DNA of 64,000 nt from Chitinimonas_A lacunae (GCF_042650885.1 NZ_JBHSBU010000001.1:4588001-4652000); one strand, 5' to 3'. Shown: positions 18,055 to 27,039, counted from the first letter of the stretch. Notes: a model not told the origin generated them from the sequence alone. Program-made: numbers and translations.

Positions 18055-18717
18055 TCAGGCGTCATGCAGATAACGGCGGTCGTCGAAAGTCTCTACCCAC
18101 TGCGGCCGGAACATCACCAGCGGTGCCAGCACCAACCCGGTCGAGAAGGCTTCCGACCAGGCGAACAGCAGATAGTAGGGCAGCACTTCTTCGAGCAGAT
18201 AAGTCACGCTGTAGCTGCCCAGCACGGCGTGGGTGGCAAGACTGACCAGCACCGCCACACAGAAACACAGCGCTGCGCCAAAGAAGCCATTGACGAAAAA
18301 ATAGACGAAATAGTTGGCCGGCAGTCGCCGTTCGCTCCAGCGCAGCAGCCAGCCGGCACCGCAGACGGCAGGCAGCACCTGGGTCAGCCAATTGAGGCCG
18401 AGGGCTGCCCAGTCGGCTTTGCCATTGGCGGCCTGGACCGCCAGAATGGCCGCAAAGCCGATCAGCGCCTTGTCGCGGCCGGCAATCAGGGTCAGGGCCG
18501 AGGCGCCCAGCAGATGAAAGCTCAGCCCTGGCCGGATGCCGGCCGTCACCTGCCACAGCACCGCAAGCAGCGTGGTGGCACCAAGCCAGCCGGTCAGGTG
18601 CGATTGCGACAATTCGCCCCAGTTGACCCGGCTGCCGCGCCAGATCAACAGGACAAGCGCCAGGCAATTGGCAAAAAGCATCAGCTCGGTGGGAATCTGG
18701 TCGGCTTGGAAATTCAT
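18055..18717 (-). CDS. CbiM-like energy-coupling-factor permease (membrane protein)
   Basis: 220-residue polytopic membrane protein resembling the CbiM-like energy-coupling-factor permease family of proteobacteria, for example GLSFHLLGASALTLIAGRD around residues 60-80. The ATG at 18717 is chosen; an upstream in-frame start (18894) would give an unlikely soluble leader running through a repeat element. No CbiQ/CbiO partners are adjacent, so its role, possibly metal-related, is uncertain. Its stop is 15 nt from the NodJ-type start, so the two are probably co-transcribed. Confidence 0.6.
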   Translation of the reverse strand: MNFQADQIPTELMLFANCLALVLLIWRGSRVNWGELSQSHLTGWLGATTLLAVLWQVTAGIRPGLSFHLLGASALTLIAGRDKALIGFAAILAVQAANGKADWAALGLNWLTQVLPAVCGAGWLLRWSERRLPANYFVYFFVNGFFGAALCFCVAVLVSLATHAVLGSYSVTYLLEEVLPYYLLFAWSEAFSTGLVLAPLVMFRPQWVETFDDRRYLHDA

Positions 18718-19027
18718 CGGGGCAGCATCCGGTTCATGGCCGACAGAAAAGTCGGCAAGCGGTGAGGGCTGGTGCAGCAAATAGGACGCCCGCTGGACGG
18801 GCCTGCTGGGCCGGCTGAGGAGGGGGAGAACGCGGGAGAGGGCATTAAGGAAAATTTCCGGAAAAAGACTTGCAAGATCCAGTGCGGGATTCAAACAAAA
18901 ATACAGATTTCTTTCTCCGTCTCTAATGCTGGTTCCGCGTCCGCCAGCCCAGTTGCGGTCATGGTGGCGTCGGACTCATGGGAGAGCCGGAGCGAGCATC
19001 CGGTGCGGACGGTGAGCGTTCGGGTCC
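18718..19027. other. Intergenic region splitting the NodI- and NodJ-type genes
   Basis: No gene supported. It contains repeat copy A (18849-18906) on the plus strand, opposite to the flanking genes, and otherwise unremarkable GC-rich sequence. Confidence 0.5.
18849..18906 (+). repeat. Dispersed intergenic repeat, copy A
   Basis: GGAAAATTTCCGGAAAAAG, then TTGCAAGA with CAAGA at position 25, then AAAAATAC near position 50. Same internal spacing as the copies at 32778 and 33161. Confidence 0.6.
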
Positions 19028-19939
19028 TCAGTCGCGCAGTTCGCGGCCGGTCAGTTTCAGAAACACGTCTTCGAGATTGGCCGGTCGATGCAGATGACGC
19101 AGGGCCGGCCGCTTTTTCAGATCGGCGACCACTTCATCGAGCTCCTCGCCATAGCAGAACACCGTCTCGCCGCTGCGCTCGCAGCGTTGGCTCAGGCGGC
19201 TGCCGTGCTGGCTGGCCCATTCCTCCACCTGTTCGCCGAAGACTTCGACCACCTGTGGCTCGATATGCTGTTCGATCAAGGCGCGCGGCGGGCCTTCGGC
19301 GATCAGCCGGCCCTGATCGATCACGGCAAGCCGGCTGGCCAGCCGTTCCGCCTCTTCCATGAAATGGGTGGTCAACAGCAGGGTCTTGCCCTGGCTCAGC
19401 AGTTGGCGCAGCCGCTCCCAGATCAGGTGCCGCGCCTGCGGGTCGAGACCGGTGGTCGGCTCGTCCAGAAAAATCAGTGCCGGATCGTTGATCAGGGCGC
19501 GCGCCAGGGTCAGCCGGCGCTTCATCCCGCCCGACAGCGAGGCGACCGGTGCCTCGGCGCGGCCGGCCAGGCCGGCGAAATCGAGCAGTTCGGGAATCCG
19601 GGCGCGGATGGCCCGGTCGCTCAGGCCGAAATAGCGGCCATAGACCAGCAGGTTCTCCGCCAGGGTGAAATCGGGGTCGAGGTTGTCGAACTGCGGCACG
19701 ACACCGACCTGATGACGCGCTTCCCGGGCCTGCCGGGGCAGGGTATGGCCCAGCAGCATCACCGAGCCGCCATCGGCGACCGTGAGCCCCAGCGCCAGTC
19801 GCAGCGTGGTGGTCTTGCCAGCGCCGTTGGGGCCGAGAAAGGCAAAGCATTCGCCGCGCTCGACCGTGATGTCGAGCCCGCGTACCACTTCCTGCTCGCC
19901 GTAGCGCTTGCGCAATCCGCGCAGTTCCAGGACGGCCAT
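19028..19939 (-). CDS. ABC transporter ATP-binding protein, NodI-like
   Basis: 303-residue ATPase of the NodI / drug-resistance-associated exporter type. Walker A is GPNGAGKTT (about residue 35), signature LSGGMKRRL (about residue 135), Walker B LIFLDEPTTGLD and the switch His in LLTTHFMEEAERL. The C-terminal extension of about 80 residues, ending NLEDVFLKLTGREL, is the usual end of this subfamily. It is expected to power the NodJ-like permease. Repeat copy H lies in promoter position on the same strand. Confidence 0.9.
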   Translation of the reverse strand: MAVLELRGLRKRYGEQEVVRGLDITVERGECFAFLGPNGAGKTTTLRLALGLTVADGGSVMLLGHTLPRQAREARHQVGVVPQFDNLDPDFTLAENLLVYGRYFGLSDRAIRARIPELLDFAGLAGRAEAPVASLSGGMKRRLTLARALINDPALIFLDEPTTGLDPQARHLIWERLRQLLSQGKTLLLTTHFMEEAERLASRLAVIDQGRLIAEGPPRALIEQHIEPQVVEVFGEQVEEWASQHGSRLSQRCERSGETVFCYGEELDEVVADLKKRPALRHLHRPANLEDVFLKLTGRELRD

Positions 19940-19986
19940 GCTGTTCCCCCGGGACGGGACGCGGCCGCTGGCGACCGCGTATGAAT

Positions 19987-20045
19987 TGACTATTTATAAA
20001 TAAACACGGCTACAGTACTTGTGACTGTTTTGCGGATATTTTTAT
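19987..20045 (-). repeat. Dispersed intergenic repeat, copy H
   Basis: On the minus strand it starts at the hydrolase stop codon: AAAAATATCCGCAAAACAG, CAAG at position 25, then TTTATAAATAGTCA, nearly the same tail as the copy at 32778. It is in promoter position for the NodI-like gene. Confidence 0.5.
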
Positions 20046-20683
20046 TTTTGTGCCGAATCGGGTGCGGGCGACAGCCGGTTGACCCAGTCGGCCAACAAGG
20101 TCAGCTTGCCGTGGAAGAAGTGGCCGACGCCTGGCGCCACCACGACCGGCAGGTCCTGCGGCCGCGCCCAGTCGAGCACGCTGGCAAGCGGCACCACCTC
20201 GTCGGCCTCGCCGTGGATCACTAGGGTGCGCTCGACCGGCACGGCGGGCAGCGTGGCGCGCGAACAGGCCGGACCGATCAGGATCAGTCGCTCGACCTGG
20301 TCATGGCCAAGCCGCTCGGCAAGCTGGGTCTGCACATAGGTGCCAAAAGAAAAACCGGCCAGGATCAGCGGCAGCGGACCATGGCTCGCGACGGCGTAAT
20401 CGAGCACGGCGGCCATATCGTCGACTTCGCCCTGGCCATGGTCGTGCTCGCCGCCACTGCGACCCACGCCACGCAGATTGGGGCAGTAGGCCACATAGCC
20501 CTGGCGTGCCAGCACCTTGGCCAGGGTATGGACGATCTTGTTGTTATGGGTGCCGCCCTGGAGCGGGTTGGGATGCGCTACCAGGGCGATGCCGCGCAAG
20601 GCGGTGGCCGGGGCGAGGCGCAGCGTGTCGAGCGGTCCGACCGGACCGGCGATGTCGATCGGTTCGAATTGCAGCGTCCTCAT
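20042..20683 (-). CDS. Small alpha/beta hydrolase
   Basis: 213-residue cytoplasmic alpha/beta-hydrolase. The nucleophile elbow GFSFG (Ser, about residue 101) and the late acid/His region (HGEADEVVP and GVGHFFHG) are visible. The HPNPLQGG motif near residue 35 is typical of a bacterial family of uncharacterised hydrolases. The ATG at 20683 follows GAGGA; the longer open frame upstream belongs to the ferredoxin gene region. It is probably co-transcribed with the ferredoxin (8-nt gap). Substrate unknown. Confidence 0.82.
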   Translation of the reverse strand: MRTLQFEPIDIAGPVGPLDTLRLAPATALRGIALVAHPNPLQGGTHNNKIVHTLAKVLARQGYVAYCPNLRGVGRSGGEHDHGQGEVDDMAAVLDYAVASHGPLPLILAGFSFGTYVQTQLAERLGHDQVERLILIGPACSRATLPAVPVERTLVIHGEADEVVPLASVLDWARPQDLPVVVAPGVGHFFHGKLTLLADWVNRLSPAPDSAQK

Positions 20684-20691
20684 GGCTGTCC

Positions 20692-21000
20692 TCAGATCTT
20701 GAGCCGTTCCACGATACGGCCGTGGACCAGATGTTCCTGGATGATTTCCTCGACATCCTCCTGGTCGAGGTACTGGTACCACACCCCTTCGGGATAGACC
20801 ACCAGCACCGGACCCTGGCTGCAACGGTCGAGACAGCCGGCCTTGTTCATCCGGATACGGCCTTCGCCGGACAGGCCGAGTTCCTTGATGCGGCGCTTGG
20901 CGTAGGCATGGACTTCGGTTGCGCCGAAATCATTGCAGCAACTCTCGCCGGCCGCACGCTGGTTGGTACAGAAAAAGACGTGATGCTGAAAATAGCCCAT
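20692..21000 (-). CDS. Thioredoxin-like [2Fe-2S] ferredoxin
   Basis: 102-residue protein of the thioredoxin-like ferredoxin family. The cluster Cys residues are visible as FFCTNQ...SCCNDFG near the N-terminus and AGCLDRCSQGP in the middle (C-x3-C). The ATG at 21000 with AGGAGA upstream is preferred to 21030. Such proteins often sit beside small hydrolases of unknown function in beta- and gammaproteobacteria. The electron-transfer partner cannot be inferred. Confidence 0.85.
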   Translation of the reverse strand: MGYFQHHVFFCTNQRAAGESCCNDFGATEVHAYAKRRIKELGLSGEGRIRMNKAGCLDRCSQGPVLVVYPEGVWYQYLDQEDVEEIIQEHLVHGRIVERLKI

Positions 21001-21026
21001 GACGGGTCTCCTAATGGGTGCGCGCT

Positions 21027-22118
21027 TCAATGCCGGGTCAGCGGCAGCGCGTCGAGTTCGGTCGGGAGGGGAAAATAGGGCAGACCTTCATGCACGGCAG
21101 GCAGCACTTCGGGCAGGATTTCGATCCGGTCGAGCCGGCATTCGCGCAGCAGCTCGACCATGGCCGCCACAATCCCTTCGACCCGGTCAAGCGGGGTCAG
21201 CGGCCAAACGAAGCCTTCCCAGACTTCGCCATTGCTGGCTGCGCCGAGCGTGACATGGAGCTCGTCGTTGTCGTGGGCCGACAGCACGGCCACCGGCTGC
21301 TCGCCGCCTTGGCGCAGTTTTCTCAGGATATTGCTGGCGTAGATCTCGAACTGGATATGCAGTCGGGCGCTGCGGCCGTCGTGCCGGGCCGGCAGCCAGG
21401 GCAGCGGAGCGCGCGGCAGCGGGAACAGGGTGAGGTTGTCGTGTTTCCACTGTTCGCTCAACAGCCGGGTCAGTGCCAGGCCCCACGGACCGGGGGTGAT
21501 GCCAAGCTGCACCGCAGGCGCGGCCTGGGCCGGCTGGCGGGCCACGCCGACGATAAAGCGCAGCAGCACCGTTTCGCCATTGATCTGCAAGGGCTGCTCG
21601 GCAAAGTCGGGCAGGGTGGCGGTGGGGGCGTCGCGCCAGCGGGCCAGTTCGCTTGGGCGGATGCCAGCCAGTTGCGACTCGGTCGGTAACTGCGCAAGCA
21701 GTTCGACTTCGGCTTCGGGGTGGATGATGCCGTGTTCGCGCAGCAAGGCCAGCACGGCTGTCGGATCGGGCAGGCGACCCGGCAGGCTGAGCGGGGCGCG
21801 GCTGCCGGCCACCAGCACCAGCGGCAGCGCAAACAGCACATTGTGGCCGGCGGCATCGACCGGTGGCCGCTCGACGGCCTGGCGTAGCCGGTCGTTCAGA
21901 CAGAGATAGACCTCCTGCGACGGCACCTTGCCCAGTGCCTCGCCGATGGCGGCATCGTCACCGGCGCCGAGCAGGCGGCTCAATTCGGCATCAAGATCGG
22001 CCTCTTTGCGCACCAGCGCGCCAAGGTCGCGTTCGGTCAGAAGCGACATGGCCAGACGGATCAGGCTGTCGCGGGCATCGACGCGGGGATAGCGCCGGGG
22101 ATCGGGCAGATGGGACAT
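21027..22118 (-). CDS. Conserved protein of unknown function
   Basis: 363-residue soluble protein with no signal peptide or membrane helix; I do not recognise a family. An N-terminal helical region (residues 1-80, charged) leads into mixed alpha/beta sequence. The ATG at 22118 is chosen; the longer frame upstream has no support. It ends 27 nt before the ferredoxin start, so the three minus-strand genes (this, ferredoxin, hydrolase) look like one transcription unit, pointing to a shared but unknown function. Confidence 0.6.
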   Translation of the reverse strand: MSHLPDPRRYPRVDARDSLIRLAMSLLTERDLGALVRKEADLDAELSRLLGAGDDAAIGEALGKVPSQEVYLCLNDRLRQAVERPPVDAAGHNVLFALPLVLVAGSRAPLSLPGRLPDPTAVLALLREHGIIHPEAEVELLAQLPTESQLAGIRPSELARWRDAPTATLPDFAEQPLQINGETVLLRFIVGVARQPAQAAPAVQLGITPGPWGLALTRLLSEQWKHDNLTLFPLPRAPLPWLPARHDGRSARLHIQFEIYASNILRKLRQGGEQPVAVLSAHDNDELHVTLGAASNGEVWEGFVWPLTPLDRVEGIVAAMVELLRECRLDRIEILPEVLPAVHEGLPYFPLPTELDALPLTRH

Positions 22119-22242
22119 CGGGGGTCGGGAAGGGGCAAAGCGCTGATTATAACTGCATTGCAGCACGCTCTGGGCGGCACGGATGGCCGGCTTTGTTGCA
22201 GTGCATTAGGGAAATCCTTACCGAAATCTGGAACAGGCGTTC

Positions 22243-22272
22243 TTGACGCTATGCTTACAGCGACGGGACAAT
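22243..22272 (+). promoter_or_regulatory. Putative sigma-70 promoter of a small RNA
   Basis: TTGACG (22243-22248), 18-bp spacer, GACAAT (22267-22272). Confidence 0.5.
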
Positions 22273-22278
22273 AGCGCC

Positions 22279-22369
22279 GTTGAGTCGCAGTAATGCTTCT
22301 TGATAGTTTCTCCTCTATTCTCCTTTGTAGAATTTGATCGGCCCGGATCCCCTCCGGGCCGTTTTTTTT
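22279..22369 (+). ncRNA. Candidate small RNA with anti-Shine-Dalgarno motifs
   Basis: About 90 nt lie between a promoter and a strong intrinsic terminator with no open frame worth calling. The single-stranded part carries two CTCCT motifs (22310-22314 and 22320-22324), complementary to Shine-Dalgarno sequences, as in several trans-acting sRNAs. A short untranslated leader that ends before zipA is the alternative. Confidence 0.4.
22339..22369 (+). terminator. Rho-independent terminator upstream of zipA
   Basis: CGGCCCGG (22339-22346) pairs with CCGGGCCG (22354-22361), followed by eight T. It cannot belong to the convergent or divergent genes, so it implies an independent short transcript. Confidence 0.85.
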
Positions 22370-22518
22370 GCCTGTCGCAGTGAAAGTCGGTCGCATCGAC
22401 GCCGCGCCAGCGCCGGCCGTGGCGTAAAATCTTGGCTTTGTCGGCCGCCTTCCGCTAAGCTCGCGCCTCGATAGGCGCCGCCTGGGCGCAGTCTCATTCC
22501 AAAAAATCTGGTCGAAGC

Positions 22519-23580
22519 ATGAGCGAAATTCACTGGATCACCCTGGGTCTCGCCGTCGGCGTGGTTGCCGTCGTCTGGGGCTTCAATCTCTGGCAGGAGT
22601 ACCGCTACAAGAAGCGGGCCGCTGCCGCGTTCGCCGACAACCACCCGGACGTGCTGCTCGACGCCCAGAAGAACGTGGTCCGCCCGACCGTGCCCGACCG
22701 CCGGCTCGAACCGGCGCTGGCCAATGCCCCAAGCGTACTGGGCGAGCCGGTGCCAAGCGAACCCGAGGAAGTCGAACTGAGCGAACCCGCCGCCGTGGCC
22801 ATCGGTGCGCTCGACCCGGCCTATGATTTCATCGGCGAACTGCATCTCGAAGAAGCGGTGCCGGCCGAGCAGATCCCGGGCTTTGCCGTCGGCAAGCGGG
22901 TCCGCGTGCTGGGCCGCGCCGGCCGCAACTGGGAGCCGGTCACCGCAGGCGCCAGCTATGCCGAACTCAAGGTCGGCCTGCAACTGGTCGATCGGCAAGG
23001 TCCGGTCAACGATGCCCAACTGGCCAAATTCTGCGAGCAGGTCAATGGCTTTGCCCATGCCCACAACGGCCTCGCCTCCTTTCCCCGCCGTGAAGACAAA
23101 CTGGCTGCCGCCGCCGATCTCGACCGCTTTGCCGCCGCTGTCGATGTGCTGATCGGCCTCAATGTCGTCGCGGCCCAGCAGCCGTTTTCCCTGGCCCAAC
23201 TGGGCGAGATGCTCGACGCCGCCGGCATGACGCTCGAAGAGGACGGCACCTTCCATGCCAAGTCCGATTCGGGCAAGACCCTGTTTACCCTGGTCGATAG
23301 CCGGCAACGGCCGCTGACCGATATCGACCAGACGCCCTCGGTGACACTGCTGCTTGATCTGCCGCGCGTGGCGGGCGCCGAACATGCGTTCGACCGCATG
23401 GCCGATCTGGCCCAGCAACTGGCGCTGACCCTGGGCGGCGATCTGGTGGACGATGAAGGCCGCTCGCTCAAGCCGGGTGATCTGGCCGCGATCCGCAAGC
23501 AACTGCTACAGGTGCTGGGCATGATGGACGACCGTGGCATCCCCGCTGGTGGTGCTGCGGCGCTGCGCCTGTTCGCCTGA
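22519..23580 (+). CDS. zipA: Cell division protein ZipA
   Basis: 353-residue FtsZ-anchoring division protein. An N-terminal membrane helix (about residues 6-22, WITLGLAVGVVAVVWGF) leads to a charged, Pro/Glu-rich linker (about 25-190) and a C-terminal ZipA FtsZ-binding domain from about residue 210 (FSLAQLGEMLDAAGM, GGDLVDDEGRSL). It is directly followed by ligA (25-nt gap), the usual zipA-ligA order in beta- and gammaproteobacteria. Confidence 0.9.
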   Translation: MSEIHWITLGLAVGVVAVVWGFNLWQEYRYKKRAAAAFADNHPDVLLDAQKNVVRPTVPDRRLEPALANAPSVLGEPVPSEPEEVELSEPAAVAIGALDPAYDFIGELHLEEAVPAEQIPGFAVGKRVRVLGRAGRNWEPVTAGASYAELKVGLQLVDRQGPVNDAQLAKFCEQVNGFAHAHNGLASFPRREDKLAAAADLDRFAAAVDVLIGLNVVAAQQPFSLAQLGEMLDAAGMTLEEDGTFHAKSDSGKTLFTLVDSRQRPLTDIDQTPSVTLLLDLPRVAGAEHAFDRMADLAQQLALTLGGDLVDDEGRSLKPGDLAAIRKQLLQVLGMMDDRGIPAGGAAALRLFA

Positions 23581-23605
23581 GTTTTCCGCCGCAGACTGAT
23601 CCCCT

Positions 23606-25684
23606 ATGCAAGCTCTTATCGAACGCGCGCAGTCCTTGCGCGAGCAACTGAACCGCTACGCCTACGAGTATTACGTCCTCGACGCGCCTAGCGTGCCCGA
23701 CGCCGAATATGACCGGCTGTTCCGCGAACTCGAAGCGCTCGAAGCGGCCCATCCTGAGCTGCGCAGCCCCGATTCCCCGACCCAGCGCGTCGGCGGCGCA
23801 CCGCTCGAGATGTTCGAGCCGGTGCTCCACAGCGTTCCCATGCTGTCGCTTGGCAATGCCTTCAGCGATGAGGAGGTCGAGCATTTCGACCGCCGTATCC
23901 GCGAGTCGCTGGGCTGCGAGCGGGTAGGCTACGAGGTCGGCCCCAAATTTGACGGCCTGGCCATTTCGCTGCGCTACGAGGACGGCCTGTTCGTGCTGGG
24001 TGCCACCCGGGGCGACGGCAGCCAGGGCGAGAATGTCACCGCCAATCTGCGCACCGTGCGCTCGCTGCCGCTGCGGCTGGCGCCCGGGGCGCCCAGGCTG
24101 CTCGAAGTCCGTGGCGAAGTGCTGATGCTCAAAAAGGACTTCGAGCGGCTCAACGAGGAACAGGAGTCCCGCGGCGAGAAGCGCTTTGCCAACCCGCGCA
24201 ACGCCGCCGCGGGCAGCCTGCGCCAGCTCGATTCGCGGATCACCGCCGGCCGTCATCTGAACTTCTTCAGCTATGGCGTCGCCCAGTGTGAAGGCGCCGA
24301 GCTGCCGACCAGCCAGACCGGCATCATGGCCTGGCTCAAGTCACTGGGCTTTCCGGTGTGCCAGTACGGCGAGCGGGTCGAAGGGGCCGAGGGGCTGCTC
24401 GACTATTACCGCCGCATCGGCGCGCTGCGTCCGAAACTGCCGTTCGAGATCGATGGGGTGGTCTACAAGGTCGATTCGCTGGCCGATCAGGCCAGACTCG
24501 GCTTTGTCTCGCGCGCGCCGCGCTGGGCCGTGGCGCACAAATACCCGGCCGAAGAAGCGCTGACCGTGCTCGAAGCCATCGATATCCAGGTCGGCCGTAC
24601 CGGCGCGCTGACCCCGGTGGCACGGTTGCAGGCCGTGGCCGTGGGTGGCGTCACCGTCACCAATGCCACGCTGCACAACCAAGACGAGATCGAGCGGCGC
24701 GATATCCGTGTCGGCGATACGGTGGTGGTCAGCCGGGCCGGCGATGTGATTCCCAAGATTTCCGCCGTGGTGCCGGAGCGTCGGCCTTACCGCGAACTGC
24801 CCGACGGCACGCGCGAGCCGCTGTATCCGCCGTTCGTCATGCCGGCTGCCTGCCCGGTGTGTGGCTCGCATGTGATGCGCGAAGAGGGCGGCGCGGTGTA
24901 CCGCTGTAGCGGCGGGCTGGTCTGTTCGGCCCAGCGCAAGCAGGCGCTGCTGCATTTTGCCGGCCGGCGCGCCATGGATATCGAAGGTCTGGGCGACCGG
25001 CTGGTCGAGCAACTGGTCGATACCGGCTGGGTCCGCACACCGGCCGATCTGTACAAGCTGGGCCTGCTCAAGCTCGCCGAACTCGACCGGATGGCCGAGA
25101 AATCGGCTGCCAATATCGTGACCGCCATCGATAAAAGCCGTCAGACCACGCTGGCACGCTTTGTCTTCGCGCTCGGTATCCGCAATGTCGGCGAGAGCAC
25201 GGCGCGCGATCTGGCGCGCCATTTCGGTGGACTCGACGGCCTGATCGAGGCCGCGACGCTGCCGGACTCCGCAGCGTCGCTGGCCGTGCTGCAATCGGTG
25301 CCCGATGTGGGGCCGGTGGTGGCGCAGTCGATCCGCGACTTCTTCCTTGAGCCGCATAACCGCGAAGTGGTGGAGCAACTGCGCGCGGCCGGCGTCAGTT
25401 GGAGCGAAAGCGAGCCCGGCGCCACGCTGGCGACAGTCGGCCCGCTGACCGGCAAGACCCTGGTGCTGACCGGCACGCTGCCCAGCCTGAGCCGTGATGA
25501 GGCCAAGGTGCTGATCGAGGCGGCCGGCGGCAAGGTGTCGGGTTCGGTCTCGAAGAAGACCGATTATCTGGTAGCGGGCGCCGATGCCGGCAGCAAGCTG
25601 GCCAAGGCCGAGGAGCTGGGCATCGCGGTGCTCGACGAGGAGGCGCTGCGGGCGCTGTTGGATCAAACGGCCGCGGCCGAATAA
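23606..25684 (+). CDS. ligA: NAD-dependent DNA ligase
   Basis: 692-residue replicative ligase that seals nicks using NAD+. AMP-accepting Lys114 lies in PKFDGLA. The N-terminal Ia domain, the adenylation and OB domains, a Cys4 zinc finger (CPVCGSH...CSGGLVC, about residues 415-440), helix-hairpin-helix repeats (LGIRNVGEST, VPDVGPVVA) and a C-terminal BRCT domain (from about 612, GKTLVLTGTLPSLSR) are all seen in order. Length is normal for the family. galU begins 9 nt after the stop. Confidence 0.97.
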   Translation: MQALIERAQSLREQLNRYAYEYYVLDAPSVPDAEYDRLFRELEALEAAHPELRSPDSPTQRVGGAPLEMFEPVLHSVPMLSLGNAFSDEEVEHFDRRIRESLGCERVGYEVGPKFDGLAISLRYEDGLFVLGATRGDGSQGENVTANLRTVRSLPLRLAPGAPRLLEVRGEVLMLKKDFERLNEEQESRGEKRFANPRNAAAGSLRQLDSRITAGRHLNFFSYGVAQCEGAELPTSQTGIMAWLKSLGFPVCQYGERVEGAEGLLDYYRRIGALRPKLPFEIDGVVYKVDSLADQARLGFVSRAPRWAVAHKYPAEEALTVLEAIDIQVGRTGALTPVARLQAVAVGGVTVTNATLHNQDEIERRDIRVGDTVVVSRAGDVIPKISAVVPERRPYRELPDGTREPLYPPFVMPAACPVCGSHVMREEGGAVYRCSGGLVCSAQRKQALLHFAGRRAMDIEGLGDRLVEQLVDTGWVRTPADLYKLGLLKLAELDRMAEKSAANIVTAIDKSRQTTLARFVFALGIRNVGESTARDLARHFGGLDGLIEAATLPDSAASLAVLQSVPDVGPVVAQSIRDFFLEPHNREVVEQLRAAGVSWSESEPGATLATVGPLTGKTLVLTGTLPSLSRDEAKVLIEAAGGKVSGSVSKKTDYLVAGADAGSKLAKAEELGIAVLDEEALRALLDQTAAAE

Positions 25685-25693
25685 GGAATTGCG

Positions 25694-26575
25694 ATGCGTA
25701 AAGTCACCAAAGCCATCTTCCCGGTCGCGGGCCTCGGAACCCGTTTCCTGCCGGCCACCAAGGCCAGCCCCAAGGAGATGCTCAATGTCGTCGACAAGCC
25801 GCTGATCCAGTATGCGGTCGAGGAAGCGGTCGCCGCCGGCATCACCGAGATGATCTTCGTCACCGGCCGCAACAAGCGCGCCATCGAAGACCATTTCGAC
25901 AAGGCCTACGAGCTCGAGAACGAGCTGGAGCGCAAGGGCAAGCACGATCTGCTGGAACTGGTGCGCGGCATCATCCCCAAGAGCGTCACCTGCGCCTATG
26001 TGCGCCAGCCCGAGGCGCTGGGCCTGGGCCACGCCGTGCTGTGCGCCCGGCCGCTGGTCGGTGACGAGCCGTTTGCGGTGATTCTGGCCGATGACCTGCT
26101 CGACGCCGAAAAGCCGGTGCTCAAGCAGATGGTCGAGCTGTTCGACGACTGCCATAACTCGGTGATCGGGGTGGAGGAGGTGCCGCGCGAGGAGACCGGT
26201 TCCTACGGCATCGTGCTGGTCGAGGAGAACGGCAAGGGCCATCTCAAGATCACCGGCATCGTCGAAAAGCCCAAGCCCGAAGAGGCGCCTTCGACGCTGG
26301 CGGTGGTGGGGCGCTATATCCTGACGCCGCGTATCTTCCGCCATCTGGTCAATGTGGCACCGGGCAAGGGCGGCGAGATCCAGCTGACCGACGCCATCGC
26401 CGCCATGCTCGAAGAGGAGCGGGTGCTGGCTCTGTGCTTCGAGGGCACGCGCTACGACTGCGGCTCCAAGCTCGGCTATTTGCAGGCCACCCTGGCCTAT
26501 GGTGCCCGCCATCCCGAGGTCGGGCCTGAATTCAGCACCTTCCTGCGTCATTTCTGCTCGCTGCGGAGCGTATGA
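25694..26575 (+). CDS. galU: UTP-glucose-1-phosphate uridylyltransferase
   Basis: 293-residue enzyme making UDP-glucose for envelope polysaccharides. The nucleotide-binding motif GLGTRFLPATKASPKEML is at residues 11-28, and later GalU motifs include LGLGHAVLCA and IVEKPKPEEAPS. It overlaps the acetyltransferase gene by 4 nt (ATGA). It belongs to the ligA-galU-GNAT-phosphorylase-def run and could feed sugar nucleotides to the glycan genes downstream. Confidence 0.95.
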   Translation: MRKVTKAIFPVAGLGTRFLPATKASPKEMLNVVDKPLIQYAVEEAVAAGITEMIFVTGRNKRAIEDHFDKAYELENELERKGKHDLLELVRGIIPKSVTCAYVRQPEALGLGHAVLCARPLVGDEPFAVILADDLLDAEKPVLKQMVELFDDCHNSVIGVEEVPREETGSYGIVLVEENGKGHLKITGIVEKPKPEEAPSTLAVVGRYILTPRIFRHLVNVAPGKGGEIQLTDAIAAMLEEERVLALCFEGTRYDCGSKLGYLQATLAYGARHPEVGPEFSTFLRHFCSLRSV

Positions 26576-27039
26576 TGGCGCTGGCCATTGTCGAGCTGAA
26601 AGCCGGCGACGATCTGGAAGCGGCCACCCGGCTGTTCGACCAGTACCGTCAGTTCTATCAGCAGCCAAGCGACCCGGCAGCCGCGCGCGCCTATCTGACG
26701 CTGCGGCTGGCGGCGCGTCAGTCGGCGGTCTATCTGGCGCTGAGCGACGGGGTGGCGGTTGGCTTCATGCAGATGTATCCCGGCTTTTGTTCGCTGGCGC
26801 TGGCGCCGATCTGGACCCTGTTCGATCTCTATGTGGCGCCGGCCCACCGTGGCAGTGGCGTCGCCTCGGCCTTGCTGCGGCACGCCCGCACAGTGGGCCA
26901 GGCGAGCGGCGCTGCCTATCTGCAACTGAGCACGGCCCGCGACAACCATACCGCCCAGGCGCTCTACGAGCGCCATGGTTGGCAACTGGACCGGGTATTC
27001 CTGACCTATACCCTGCCGCTGGACGGCGGGGAATCCTGA
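26572..27039 (+). CDS. GNAT-family N-acetyltransferase
   Basis: 155-residue acetyl-CoA-dependent acetyltransferase. The acetyl-CoA loop LFDLYVAPAHRGSGVASALL (about residues 83-102) has the R-x-x-G-x-G/A pattern, and the late NHTAQALYERHGW motif is characteristic. The start overlaps the galU stop; a second ATG lies at 26575. The substrate is unknown and nothing ties it specifically to the glycan genes. Confidence 0.88.
   Translation: MMALAIVELKAGDDLEAATRLFDQYRQFYQQPSDPAAARAYLTLRLAARQSAVYLALSDGVAVGFMQMYPGFCSLALAPIWTLFDLYVAPAHRGSGVASALLRHARTVGQASGAAYLQLSTARDNHTAQALYERHGWQLDRVFLTYTLPLDGGES

Larger units (their letters stand above)
22119..22518. other. Intergenic region between divergent genes, holding a candidate sRNA
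   Basis: 400 bp between the minus-strand unknown gene and zipA. It contains a plus-strand promoter, a short transcribed segment and a terminator (separate entries). The remaining 150 bp before zipA shows nothing further. Confidence 0.5.

Noticed and set aside
18718..18894. Extended N-terminus of the CbiM-like protein
   Set aside because: It would run through repeat copy A and give a soluble leader before a membrane protein; the ATG at 18717 fits the family better.
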